Under the pieces are notes generated by a model. That model did not search any database. It saw only the letters and a program-made list of their open reading frames with translations, and was not told the DNA's origin. Of a DNA stretch of 12,549 nucleotides, positions 1 to 8,460 are shown piece by piece (the stretch's first letter is position 1; each line of letters begins with the position of its first letter). This stretch comes from Euperipatoides rowelli (Eukaryota; Onychophora; Udeonychophora; Euonychophora; Peripatopsidae), in assembly GCA_003024985.2 (NCBI GenBank), contig PXIH01S0000367.1. One strand, 5' to 3'. The position numbers and the translations under genes were made by a program.

Positions 1-89
1 ATTCGGTTTAGAAATATTGAGTCGGTTCTCTTCGGGAACCTAATGCTATTACGGTTACCGACTATTAACTCGGTTCCCTTGCACCCCTA
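1..89 (-). mobile_element. Probable end of a hAT-type DNA transposon, cut by the left window edge
   Basis: Read on the minus strand from position 89, the block starts TAGGGGTGCAAGGGAACCG. This resembles the CAGGGGTG-type ends of hAT (Ac-like) transposons with one change at the first base. Behind it are short subterminal motifs: CGGTT at 4-8, 23-27, 52-56 and 71-75, a GGTTC/GAACC inverted pair at 24-40, and the palindrome CGGTTACCG at 52-60. Repeated short motifs next to the end are typical of hAT transposase-binding regions. The block is richer in G+C than its surroundings, and the LINE reading frame next door stops exactly at the boundary. The other end and the target duplication lie outside the window, so class and boundary are inference from one end. 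Confidence 0.38.
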
Positions 90-505
90 TCTCAAGTTAT
101 GTTTAGGAGTAAATTTATAATAGTGTTCTTTACTATTGTTTATGACCACATACTTAAACCTATTTATCAGGTCACCCCTAATTATTCTGTTTCTAGGTGA
201 GAGAGTACCAACGAGAATATTATATGTATACGTTTTGTTATACGTCTAAAACAAGTCTGCAATTTTTGAATATCTTTTTCGTATGTGAATAACACCACGG
301 CCGATGCATAGTCCACATAAGATTGCACATATTGAGAATAAATAAGACCAAATTTTTGTGGAGTAATTGCAATAAGAGAGTTTTTCAAAATTGCAAATTT
401 TACCGTCATTTTTTTCACTATCTGATCTGCTTGTAGATTAAACTTTAATTGTGGATCAAATATCACACCAAGATCAGTATGTGAGTTAAGGTTTTGTAAT
501 GGTAT
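90..505 (-). pseudogene. LINE reverse-transcriptase C-terminal remnant (CR1/Jockey-like group), frameshifted
   Basis: The minus-strand frame from 505 to 182 reads ...HTDLGVIFDPQLKF, then QYVQSYVDYASAVV, then KDIQKLQTCFRRITKRI. These match the order DLG(V/I), 'P-x-x-DYAS' and 'KDI-x-x-L-(E/Q)-x-x-QRR-x-TK' found after the catalytic core of LINE reverse transcriptases. The frame stops at 182, but homology resumes in another frame (about 180-90) with RGDLINRF and KFTPKHNLR, which corresponds to the usual 'RLRGDLI...F' and 'KFF' segment, so one frameshift separates the halves. The catalytic YADD box and everything upstream are absent: at 506 the frame meets a stop and A/T-rich DNA. The 3' side is cut at 89/90 by the hAT-like end. 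It is a dead fragment; the exact clade cannot be set by eye. Confidence 0.8.
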
Positions 506-2005
506 TTAAAAGTTTTTATTAGTTTTATTTTAATATCTTAATACATTGGTGATTGATTTGATCATTTAAACAACTTATTTATTGGTTAAAAGTCCATTTC
601 AGTCATTAATGATTAAGGTAAATCTATAATTTGATTTTTGACCGGTCGAACAAAGTGAAAATGTAGTCATGGCGCTAATCCAGAGAGACATTTTTAATTC
701 TTGGTCTATCAATTTTAGATTATATTAACTTTTAATGATTTCTTCAAGTCACTTCCTTACTGACTTTATGTTAATAAAAATATGTAATTTAATGGATTTT
801 GTCAAGAATTCAAGAGTGTTTTGTGACATTTAAGACATTTAATATTTTATTGTTTGCATTCATTTTAATCTGCGTCATATAATGTTTATTTCAAGATTTT
901 TTTTGCATCATTTTGGATAATTGACTCTTAATGAATGAACCAGTTTATTGAAGTCAGGATAACATTACAATATACTATTGTGCAATGATATGGAAATTCT
1001 ACATCTTACTCTAAGTATTAATTTTCAATTTAGTCATTTTTTTATTTCGCCGTATTGCTCTATTTCCAGGACAATACTATTATTATTTAGAACTGTAAAT
1101 GTATCTTTGTAAGATTTTGTTTATTCATTTTCTTAATTCTTTTGGATTTAATATGTTATATTTATTTGGTGGATATTATACAGTAATTGAATTTGTATTT
1201 CCATATATTTTATCAGATTTAAAATTAGTATTCAAAATATCTTTCAAGTACTTTTCCTCAAATTCAATGTATTTTTTTGTATTTACGTAAACTACTATAA
1301 TGTTATTAAATCATATTAGAAAGGGGTAGTTCCCTACTACAAAAAAAAAGCATACATAGAAGCTATCTGATAAATGGTGATGATGATTTTTCCTGGTACA
1401 ACATTAATTCTTGATTTATGCTAGGAAATTAACATGTAAATCAAAAAACTTGTAAATCAAACATAATGGAAATGCATAGAAGAAGTGATGAAAATAAAAA
1501 TAACATTTCTTTTATACTACTATACTAACAATTATGAATCATTTCTTAATTAATTTTCTAAAGATTGTTCATATAGTTGTGGGTATTAGTGGAGGGATAG
1601 GTTTGAATTTAGGCTATTAGGAATTACATTTATTAATAGAAAAAACATCCCCATAAAGAGTTTGAATCAATTTGAAATGAATAAATTAATTAATTTCTCT
1701 CAGACTATCATAACATTAACACAAGTGTAGAAGTTTAATAATATTTTCTTATTTTTAACAGCTTTTTATTCTAAAATAAGTATATATTTTGTGAATTGTG
1801 TTATTTCAAACAACTGATAGTGTAATTTGAAAAGTACAGTGGTAGTAAATCTTAAATCATGTTATTCCAAAATGTGTAAATTAAATCCATTTAAATCAAT
1901 AAATACCTGTAAATTTCTTTTTCTTAGCAAAATGATTCAGGTATAGGGAAAATAAGATCAAACGGTCCCATATGTGTCTTTAAGGGTGCAATGGACTCAT
2001 ATGGT
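506..2005. other. A/T-rich non-coding stretch, no gene recognised
   Basis: About 1.5 kb of A/T-rich DNA with frequent stops in all frames and short A or T runs. The longest open frame (1099-1290, plus) is Phe/Leu/Ile/Tyr-rich, as expected from T-rich DNA, and carries no motif. A few local oddities are visible: two close copies of TGTAAATCAAA around 1435-1460, and CCATATG / CATATGG in inverted orientation near 1968-2004. No tRNA, promoter or transposon end could be supported. It could be intron or intergenic DNA. Confidence 0.5.
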
Positions 2006-2166
2006 AATTTATTTATTTAATGATTATCAAAACCACGGCACAAGGCCAAATTACAGCAAGGTAAAGGCAGAGCTCAAAAATTAGTCTGCCTGACAGCCCG
2101 GGGCTGTTGAATTTTAGTGAAGGGCAACTATCTTTTAACTAATTTAAGCCCAGCAAGGCTACCTAA
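2006..2166 (-). mobile_element. Probable tRNA-derived SINE (minus strand) with an ATTTA-type tail
   Basis: This is an isolated G+C-richer island in A/T-rich DNA. Read on the minus strand, it opens with TAGCCTTGCTGG (2161-2150), which fits the Pol III A-box consensus TRGCNNAGYNGG at all but one position. ATTCAACAGCC follows 37 bases on (2112-2102), a poorer B-box (consensus GGTTCRANNCC). A body ending GGCCTTGTGCCGTGG follows, then an A/T tail of ATTAAATAAATAAATT (2021-2006). A head with Pol III boxes, a body and a short-repeat tail is the standard SINE layout. The palindrome ACAGCCC-G-GGGCTGT (2093-2107) overlaps the B-box-like stretch. No clear target duplication was found. It could instead be the 3' end of a longer retroelement. 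Confidence 0.42.
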
Positions 2167-4145
2167 TTATTTCTAGAATTAACATCGCATATTTCTATAC
2201 TTTAATTATTTATGTTTAAATAAATAAACAAACTATTCAAAACTCATATTTTTAACTACTAATTTTGTTTTGTGCTTAAATTAAGCTCTCTAAAATAATC
2301 TATCAAATTTGGGGCTGACATCCCAAATCTTGGGCAAGTATAAAATATTGTGAATTTTCGAACACTGAAAGGCACACAATAGATTGTAAACTATTATAAT
2401 ACATAAATAAATTAAAACAATAATACAAAGAAAATGTTCTAAAACTATTGAGAATTGAGTAGAATAAATAAATATTTTATGTTTTTTAAATAGATCTAAA
2501 AGTCAGCTATTATTCTGAATTGAATGATGGGTTCAGTGAGCTTGAACAAAGTTGAATAATGATTTGAAATCGGTGAAAAGATAAATATATGTGTTTCAAT
2601 ATTTAATTGTGTGATTAATAGACTTATGATTAAGGTAGTTTGTGTTGGAGCGGGGTTTTACGAAGTTGTTGGAAAGGTACAGAGATATTGATAGTTGAAA
2701 GTTGTGTGGGTTTTTCATGAATGGAGTGTAGAATTTTATAGAAAGTTTTTTAAATCTGAGAAAATAAGAGTTTAAGTAAGAGATGGAATGTTAAAATATG
2801 TACGTAGTAAAGAGTAGGTGTCTCATGTCTGTTGCAAACTTGAAGTTTGTAAATTAAATATACAAGAAATTTGTATTGAATGGATTCATGTGATTGAGTG
2901 TTAGTAATGTTGCAGTAGGCCCAGATACAGGAACAATAATGTATGACTGATAAAATGTTGAAATGGTTTTAAAACATGTGAAATGGAAGTAATTGTATTT
3001 TAAAGCTTTAATTGCAAAATAGAATGAATTTTATTCTATTTTTTTTTTAAATAATTACATTTTTTCTTTGCTGTTAGAAAATATCAATTCTTACAAATAA
3101 TTAGAACTGCTCAAAAACTAAAATTAGGCCCAATGGACCTGGTAGTAGCCTATACAGAGGGTTGATAATGAATATTTAAATATTTTCAAGTCAAATGGAA
3201 TTTTTTATTTTATTTTTAATTTTATTATTTTCTAAATAGTTTTTTTTTTTTTTTTTGGCGATTGTAATTTTAGGAAAAAATAAACTGAAATATTCAAAGT
3301 GGGATGAAACATGAAAAAAATTGTATATCAAAGTAATTAGAGAATTGTGACCTGGTTTTGACTTAAAACTGTCTTTGCTAAAGAATAATACACAAGTGGT
3401 TGGTAAACTCTGTAACTCCATTTACTCTAGAAACAACCAATTATGTATGACTAGATGGTACATAACTAAATGGATCAGCAGTCTTATTATTTTCTTTACA
3501 GATCTAACCTTCACTCCAATCCAAAACCCTAATCCAATTAGTTGAATCAATAATGTCCCAACCCTAACCCAAAATAATAAGTCTAATAATGTGTTTGACA
3601 ATTTTTGATGATTTTTTTATATTTTTCCCATCAACTCAATCATAAACCATTTCTGGAGTAAACGTAAATGGCTGAGTTTGTTAGCCAGATGCAATAAATA
3701 ATGGGGTAAATAGAAATAAGTGGATTTTCAATCTATAAATAATTGCTACCATATACTATATGATGGTATATTGTATATAGGTAGTAATTAAAACATTTAT
3801 ATGGAGAATTTGAACTATTTGATTTAAAAAAAAAAACAAAGGGGGATTTACATTTTGTGTTTCCAATTCATTTAACAATGAAATGGAAACATAAAATTAA
3901 TTTATTATTTAAGATTATGGGGTGATGGGCATGTTTAGCAGGGTTTCATGTAGGCTATTAATATCAGCCAAATTTAAATATTTTTATGCGTCAACTAATC
4001 TATTATTAATCAATTTGATTAATGAATTTTCATTTCCATATAGATTCTAAATTTTTACATCTTCGAATTTTGACAATATATAAACATGTTTCAATAAAAC
4101 TATATTTAATTATTTGAACTTTTAACCAGTTTTATTTCATTGCAG
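2167..4145. other. A/T-rich non-coding stretch with a C-depleted tract; no gene recognised
   Basis: About 2 kb without a supportable gene. From 2521 to 2820 the plus strand has about 80 G but only about 12 C by hand count, a strong strand skew. All frames there contain several stops. A G+C-richer patch near 2275-2400 has a 42-codon minus-strand frame (for example YTCPRFGMSAPNLIDYFREL) without a recognised motif. A run of 17 T lies at 3240-3256. Near 3523-3572 are short telomere-like pieces (AACCCTAATCC, AACCCTAACCC), too few and too degenerate to be a telomeric array. The open frame at 3191-3421 (minus) is lysine/serine-rich low-complexity translation of T-rich DNA. Confidence 0.5.
3741..3789. 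repeat. Imperfect inverted repeat (hairpin)
   Basis: The left arm AATTGCTACCATATAC (3741-3756) pairs with the right arm GTATATAGGTAGTAATT (3773-3789) with one mismatch and one bulged base, around a 16-base A/T-rich loop. No transposon ends or flanking duplication are visible. It may be a relic of a small palindromic element or chance in A/T-rich DNA; it is short for a microRNA precursor. Confidence 0.6.
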
Positions 4146-4249
4146 GTCTCTGAGTTTTTCATCATCATCAAGACTCCACTTCAGCTACAGATAAGAAGAT
4201 CTGGTTACCAACTACATCCAACAGTTATTTTATGGACATTCAAACTAAG
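4146..4249 (+). CDS. Candidate internal exon or last coding exon (weak)
   Basis: This 104-base block is richer in G+C than the A/T-rich DNA around it. It is preceded by a pyrimidine-rich stretch ending in an acceptor-like site (TTTTATTTCATTGCAG) and followed by AAG|GTTATG, a mediocre donor. One frame is open throughout (starting VSEFFIIIKTPLQLQ, ending LWTFKLR). A second frame reads a serine-rich SLSFSSSSRLHFSYR and then stops, so the block could also be the end of a coding region followed by 3' UTR. I recognise no domain and see no partner exon in the window. Composition and splice-like borders are what I see; exon status is inference. Chance or a transposon scrap remain realistic alternatives. 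Confidence 0.28.
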
Positions 4250-5081
4250 GTTATGTATTGTGATAATATTTCTATATGTTTAACTAAATTGTTTTATTAC
4301 AATTGATTTTTTTTTTTTAAATTATAATTCTTTTTGTATTTGAAAGTTTTTTTTTATTATTCATATGTCTATCAGGAATGGTATAATTAATAATATTTTA
4401 TATTCTAGGTATAGTTTAGATAGACTCAAATGTATGTGCAAAATTTTACTTTAAAAATAAAGGGATTTTTTTATCATTTATTATTTTTTGGCCAAAATAT
4501 TGCAATTAAGTTTTTTTTTTTTAAATAAATAATTATTGTATTAGCATATTACCAGAGCTTAGAAGTTTTATGTTTTTTTTATTTTTATTTTGTAGCCAGC
4601 TGAATTTGTTAATTATAAGTTTCAAATGTTTATTTTAAATAAACTGAAAAAAAAAAAATATTTGGGCTAAACCATAAAAATACGTGTTTGATATTTGATA
4701 TATAACAGACTAGTTTAATTATTTTTTTTAAACCTGATTATTTAGTATTTAATAGTTTTGCTAATTCATTTTCCCTTACCCATTATGGTAACACAGTATT
4801 GTTGGTCTTATTCTAATTCTGTCTTCAAGCTATAGAGAGAGGAAATTTGTGTACAGTGCATACATATTTCAACCACCCATAATTCTTTAGTCCTACTTAT
4901 AAGTTATCAAGGTTATATTAAATTAGCAATATCTCAAACATCATGTGATATTTGTATAATTTTCACTGTAGGAGTTTCAGTGCTGATGATATTTCTCTAA
5001 TTGCATCTAAAATGTGTTGTTTTTTGTTATGAGTAGCTTTCCCTAGCGTGACAGTCTTTGGTCTCTAAAAATGGTACGTTC
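4250..5081. other. A/T-rich non-coding stretch; a possible reverse-transcriptase scrap at its end
   Basis: Mostly A/T-rich with several long T or A runs (around 4308, 4510 and 4649) and no recognised gene. At 4976-5011 the plus strand encodes FSADDISLIASK, which resembles the YADD catalytic box of retroelement reverse transcriptases. No other reverse-transcriptase motif is visible on either side in that frame, and a stop follows seven codons later, so it is too short to call a pseudogene. Confidence 0.45.
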
Positions 5082-5089
5082 TAATAATC
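5082..5089. repeat. Possible left target-site duplication of the 5090-6647 hAT-like element
   Basis: TAATAATC lies directly before the left hAT-like end. The 8 bases directly after the right end (6648-6655) are TGCTAATC, matching at 6 of 8 positions. hAT transposons duplicate 8 bp on insertion. The agreement is suggestive but not exact. Confidence 0.4.
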
Positions 5090-5240
5090 CATAGTTTCCC
5101 AAAGTGGGCAAAAATGCCTCCCAGGGAACACTGAAGAAATTCAGGGGGGCATTAGTAGCCTCAGGTGCAATTGGGGGGCATTGAATTAAAATAAGGTGGT
5201 GGTGGAAGCATAAAGAAAGAATAGAAGAAAAGTTTGAAAA

Positions 5241-5262
5241 TTTAATTTTAATTTAATTTTAA
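5241..5262. repeat. Short tandem repeat, 11-bp unit twice, at the LINE 3' side
   Basis: TTTAATTTTAA is repeated twice exactly. It lies about 25 bases beyond the stop codon of the minus-strand LINE frame, where LINEs of this group often end in a short simple repeat, so it may mark the 3' terminus of that insertion. In A/T-rich DNA the repeat could also be incidental. Confidence 0.55.
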
Positions 5263-5287
5263 CATTAGGTGGTTAAGTCATTGACTT

Positions 5288-6178
5288 TTACACCGACAGA
5301 ATATTTCTAAAAAAGTAATTTTGTTTTAGGTAGACATCCAATCCATTTTTAAAACCATTAACTGTTTTACACTCCATTAAATCCTCTGGCAATGCATTCC
5401 AAGCGTCAACTACTCTATTAGTTAAAAATGCATACCTAGCCTGTGTATGTGTAATTTCCTTTCTCAATTTCATACAATGACCTCTTGTTTGTGTATAGCC
5501 CAATTCCAAAAAATAATCAAAGTCACCATTCATCACCACCCTCTTAAAAACAAATAGTAAATCGCCCCTCAATTTCCTTTCCGAAGGCAATACAATATCA
5601 TACTTAGATAATATGTCAATTCTCTGTTCAAAATTCATCTTTTTTAAACCTACCACTTGCTTAGAAATTCTTCTCAAGAATCTATCAGTATTTTCAATAT
5701 CTATTCTATTTAAAAATACATAAGCCTGTGCTCCGTAATCTATAATCGGCTGTAAGAAATATTTATATGCCACTATAAAAAATTCTAAATATAACTGAGG
5801 AAATAGGTCTTTTATCATGTAAAATCTAAAATTTAATTTATTTATAAGGTAGTTGGAATGTTTACTAAAAGTAAGACGTGAATCTACATATATTCCCAAA
5901 TCTTTATAAAAATGGACCAACTCAATAATCTTACCATCTAAATAAAATCGTATGTCCAATTTAGGAGAGCCCAAGACCATCAATTTTGTTTTTTCTCTAT
6001 TTATTGTTAGTTCATTTTCATTCATCCATTGTTCTATTGCTTTTATTTTATCTTGAAATGATACACAATCATCTATTGTTATCAATAGATGATTGTGTAT
6101 TGCAGTACATGTTTCATCTGTTGTGTAACATAGAGTTAAATTTATAGTGATTACTTTATTTTCCCTATAAACAAACAA
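5288..6178 (-). pseudogene. LINE reverse transcriptase, C-terminal half (CR1/Jockey-like group), 5'-truncated
   Basis: One frame of 296 codons is open from 6178 to 5288. After the hairpin region it reads IEQWMNENELTINREKTKLM (about residues 48-67), the usual 'W-(M/L)-x-x-N-x-L-x-(I/L)-N-x-x-K-T-x-x-M' block just after the catalytic core. Then come YKDLGIYVD (about 91-99), PIIDYGAQAY, FLRRISKQ, RKLRGDLLFVFKRV, TRGHCMKLRK, and NRVVDAWNALPEDLM followed by VNGFKNGLDVYL at the end; these match the C-terminal region of LINE ORF2 in order. The catalytic YADD box should fall near residues 18-22, where the sequence shows YTTDE, so it is lost or altered. Fingers, motif A and the endonuclease are missing. 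The initial Met is only the first in the frame, not a true start. The long open frame suggests a younger insertion than its neighbours. Confidence 0.88.
6061..6100. repeat. Perfect inverted repeat: 18-bp arms, 4-base loop
   Basis: ATACACAATCATCTATTG (6061-6078), loop TTAT, then its exact reverse complement (6083-6100). The arms do not extend further. The repeat lies inside the LINE reading frame close to its 5' truncation point, in the place expected between the YADD box and the 'WMNENEL' block, and is translated as IHNHLLITIDDCV. A snap-back event during target-primed cDNA synthesis could create it; this is inference. Confidence 0.97.
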
Positions 6179-6647
6179 AATGCAAGTTAATATAACGATC
6201 AGTGGTCAAGTTCACAGACAGGTTTAATCCTTTAATTATTCCTTTTTTTCAAGCACATTAATTGATTTATGAAATTTTTACTATCAGGTGGCCTAATAAA
6301 TTATTTAAAATTGTATACAAATAAACTTATACACCAGGTTCATCCCTCTCATTGGGGTGATTTTTAATATTATTATTTGTGATATTTATTTTAATATTGT
6401 CGTCCATTATCTTAATATTCTGTGTGTAATGTGAATGTTACTATGGTTTATTTTAAAAAATAAGTTTATAATTTCAAGCTTCAACGTGTCTTATTTACAT
6501 CTTTGTTTACTATGAGATAGGATGCAGGTAGAAATATAGATACGTAAGTTCAACACAGCATCTTTCTGTTTGTTCGTTTACAGAAGGTAGATTTACAGGG
6601 AGGTGCTGAAAAGGGAACGGTAGGCAAAATAAGTTTGAGAACCTCTG

Positions 6648-6655
6648 TGCTAATC
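6648..6655. repeat. Possible right target-site duplication of the 5090-6647 hAT-like element
   Basis: TGCTAATC follows the right hAT-like end directly and agrees at 6 of 8 positions with TAATAATC before the left end. Confidence 0.4.
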
Positions 6656-6804
6656 TATTGGGACCAAGAATCTGGCTAATAAATAATATTTTAGACCCTG
6701 GTAATTATTCAGTTTTCCTATTAAAATCTAAATCGGTATTTTAAATAGGTTGGCTAATTGAATCTGTTGTGTTCTTTTCTTAGTCACTTGTCAATTTAGA
6801 AGGG

Positions 6805-6898
6805 TACACATACACACATATATACACACACACACACATACAAATACAGAAACACATATATATATATATACATACACATGCACACACACACACATACA
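6805..6898. repeat. CA/TA microsatellite
   Basis: Compound, interrupted dinucleotide repeat: ACACAT and CACACA runs, a TATATATATATATA run in the middle, then CACACACACACACA again. It is typical of animal non-coding DNA and likely length-variable. Confidence 0.95.
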
Positions 6899-7287
6899 GG
6901 GGACAGGTTATCATACATGGTATTAGGCATGATTTCATTTTTTGGCCATTTTTAACACACTTGCTTTTGGCATTTTCCTACATTTTTAAATACTCCTCCT
7001 ACATTAAATCACATAGTCTCTATTTTCTTACCCTCCTGCCCTCCGCTCTTCTCCTTCCACACCCCACACCCTCCCCCCCTAAAAAATTTTAAAATGCAAA
7101 TAAAAAGCAGAATATTCCACAATTAATATCAAAACAATGAAGGTATATTTATCCTTTGAATTTTTATACAGGTTAACATTTTAACAGTATGAAAATCTAT
7201 TGAAAAATGGGAATTTATGACGATAAATCGTAATCTGATGCCACACAACGAACTTCCCCACTCCAAAATTACAAACCAATTATTTAG

Positions 7288-7302
7288 ACACCCTACCACA
7301 CT
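7288..7302 (+). repeat. 15-base exact repeat, copy 1
   Basis: ACACCCTACCACACT, identical to 8351-8365. Loosely similar C-rich DNA (ACTTC, then CCCA) lies upstream of both copies, hinting at two diverged copies of a longer repeat. Confidence 0.6.
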
Positions 7303-8350
7303 TCACCACATGGTAGCATCATTTAATGATGTCATGAGACGAAGAGTGATCAACACAATTATTGCACTATACATTTAACCTTGATTATTGTTATATTAAC
7401 AATATTTTTATTTATTTATTTTTAAAAAATATTCATTGGTTAGTCGCCAAGGTTGAGAGGATTTGTGAAACAAGAGATTTTATAAAAAGCATTCTATCAT
7501 TTCTTCCTAATGTCTAAAAGTTTTTTTTTTTTTTTTTTAAAGTTCAATAAATGATTTTGCATCAGTGCTTTTCATCTTAGAGTCTGTAACTAAATGCTTT
7601 AGTGGACTCAGTGGACTGAGAAAAGATCTTTTGGTATTATTAATTTTTTATTAAATTAGTTTAACTTAAAGAAATCAATATAATAATAATAAGTAGAGAG
7701 AAAAAAAAAATTTTCCCTTCCAAAATGATTTTTAATTTCAATAGTCAAATTTCACAATTAATATCAATTTTATACCTAATGCATGAAAATTATTTCCAAC
7801 CGATGACGAGTGTTTGGGTTTGAACAAGTTGAAAGCAAAATTGGTTTAAATGGTAATTTTAACTTCTAATTCAGCTTAGAAACATTAACGATCAATTCAT
7901 ATCTTTAATTAACTCACTACTCTTTATATTACTTTTTCAATTACAATCTATAATAATACTGTCTGCATAGAGAGAGAAAAAAATATGATACCAGCTTTAT
8001 CCAATGTTTGATGAAAAAAATATTAAATTAAAATTATAAAGAGTAGCTCAAATATAGTTTAGCCAACATATAAATAAACCTATATGAAATAGAGATGAAA
8101 TAAATAATGTTCCATGGTGCAACCAATATAGTCCACCTTTTAATATTTTACATGTCATTTGTAACCACTTCAACATGAAAAATTAGAATTTTGAGATCAA
8201 GCTAGCTATTGTTTGAGTGTTGTCTGGTCATTGTGTCTTCCACCCTCCCCATAAAAACTTTTGAATCATTTAAACTAAACTGTTCAAATTGCTACCATAC
8301 ATAACTAGTTCTCTGACAAACTGAGGCCTAACTTCATACCCATCACTAGA

Positions 8351-8365
8351 ACACCCTACCACACT
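8351..8365 (+). repeat. 15-base exact repeat, copy 2
   Basis: ACACCCTACCACACT, identical to 7288-7302; see that entry for the flanking similarity. Confidence 0.6.
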
Positions 8366-8460
8366 GGAGGGCAACTGTCATAAAAATTTCATCGACACTT
8401 CAGAACATACTTTTTAATAATACTGGTAATCCAGTTTAAACCAAACTCCAAATCTCCTTT

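Larger units (their letters stand above)
5090..6647. mobile_element. hAT-type DNA transposon ends enclosing a LINE fragment
   Basis: The left end reads CATAGTTTCCCAAAGTGGGC (from 5090); the right end, read inwards on the minus strand from 6647, reads CAGAGGTTCTCAAACTTATT. The first 14 bases agree at 11 positions and both follow the hAT rule CA-x-x-G. The left subterminal DNA (to about 5205) carries GGGGGGCATT twice, in the style of ends seen in ZBED/Charlie-like hAT families; the right one has AGGGAACGGTAGGCAAAAT. Similar 8-bp flanks support a single insertion. No transposase frame is present, so the element is non-autonomous or gutted, and most of its interior is the LINE remnant at 5288-6178. 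The alternative is two unrelated hAT scraps that happen to face each other. Confidence 0.5.
6899..8460. other. A/T-rich non-coding stretch, no gene recognised; plus strand often C-rich
   Basis: No coding frame or recognisable transposon. A pyrimidine tract with several CCC runs lies at about 7030-7080, and a run of 18 T at 7521-7538. An exact 15-mer, ACACCCTACCACACT, occurs at 7288-7302 and 8351-8365. The 15-base palindrome CATCATTTAATGATG lies at 7317-7331, with a near-identical copy at 9126-9140. The block may contain old transposon debris, but I could not assign a family. Confidence 0.45.

Noticed and set aside
655-735. Short plus-strand frame starting MALIQRDIF
   Set aside because: Only 19 codons, no upstream or downstream support, no motif.
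1099-1290. 63-codon plus-strand open frame
   Set aside because: Phe/Leu/Tyr/Ile-rich translation of T-rich DNA, no motif, no homology by eye, no splice context.
2641-2960. Possible old coding sequence in the C-depleted tract
   Set aside because: The best plus-strand frame contains about nine stops and no family motif could be recognised on either strand.
3191-3421. 76-codon minus-strand open frame
   Set aside because: Half of it is lysine/asparagine low complexity from homopolymer runs; no recognisable domain.
3481-3500. Splice-acceptor-like TTATTTTCTTTACAG
   Set aside because: The sequence after it has no open frame of useful length and no donor; pyrimidine-AG strings are common in T-rich DNA.
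3523-3572. Telomere-like CCCTAA motifs
   Set aside because: Only two or three degenerate units separated by unrelated bases; not an interstitial telomere array.
6805-6898. Repeat array considered as CRISPR or satellite
   Set aside because: It is a simple dinucleotide microsatellite with no spacers or longer unit.
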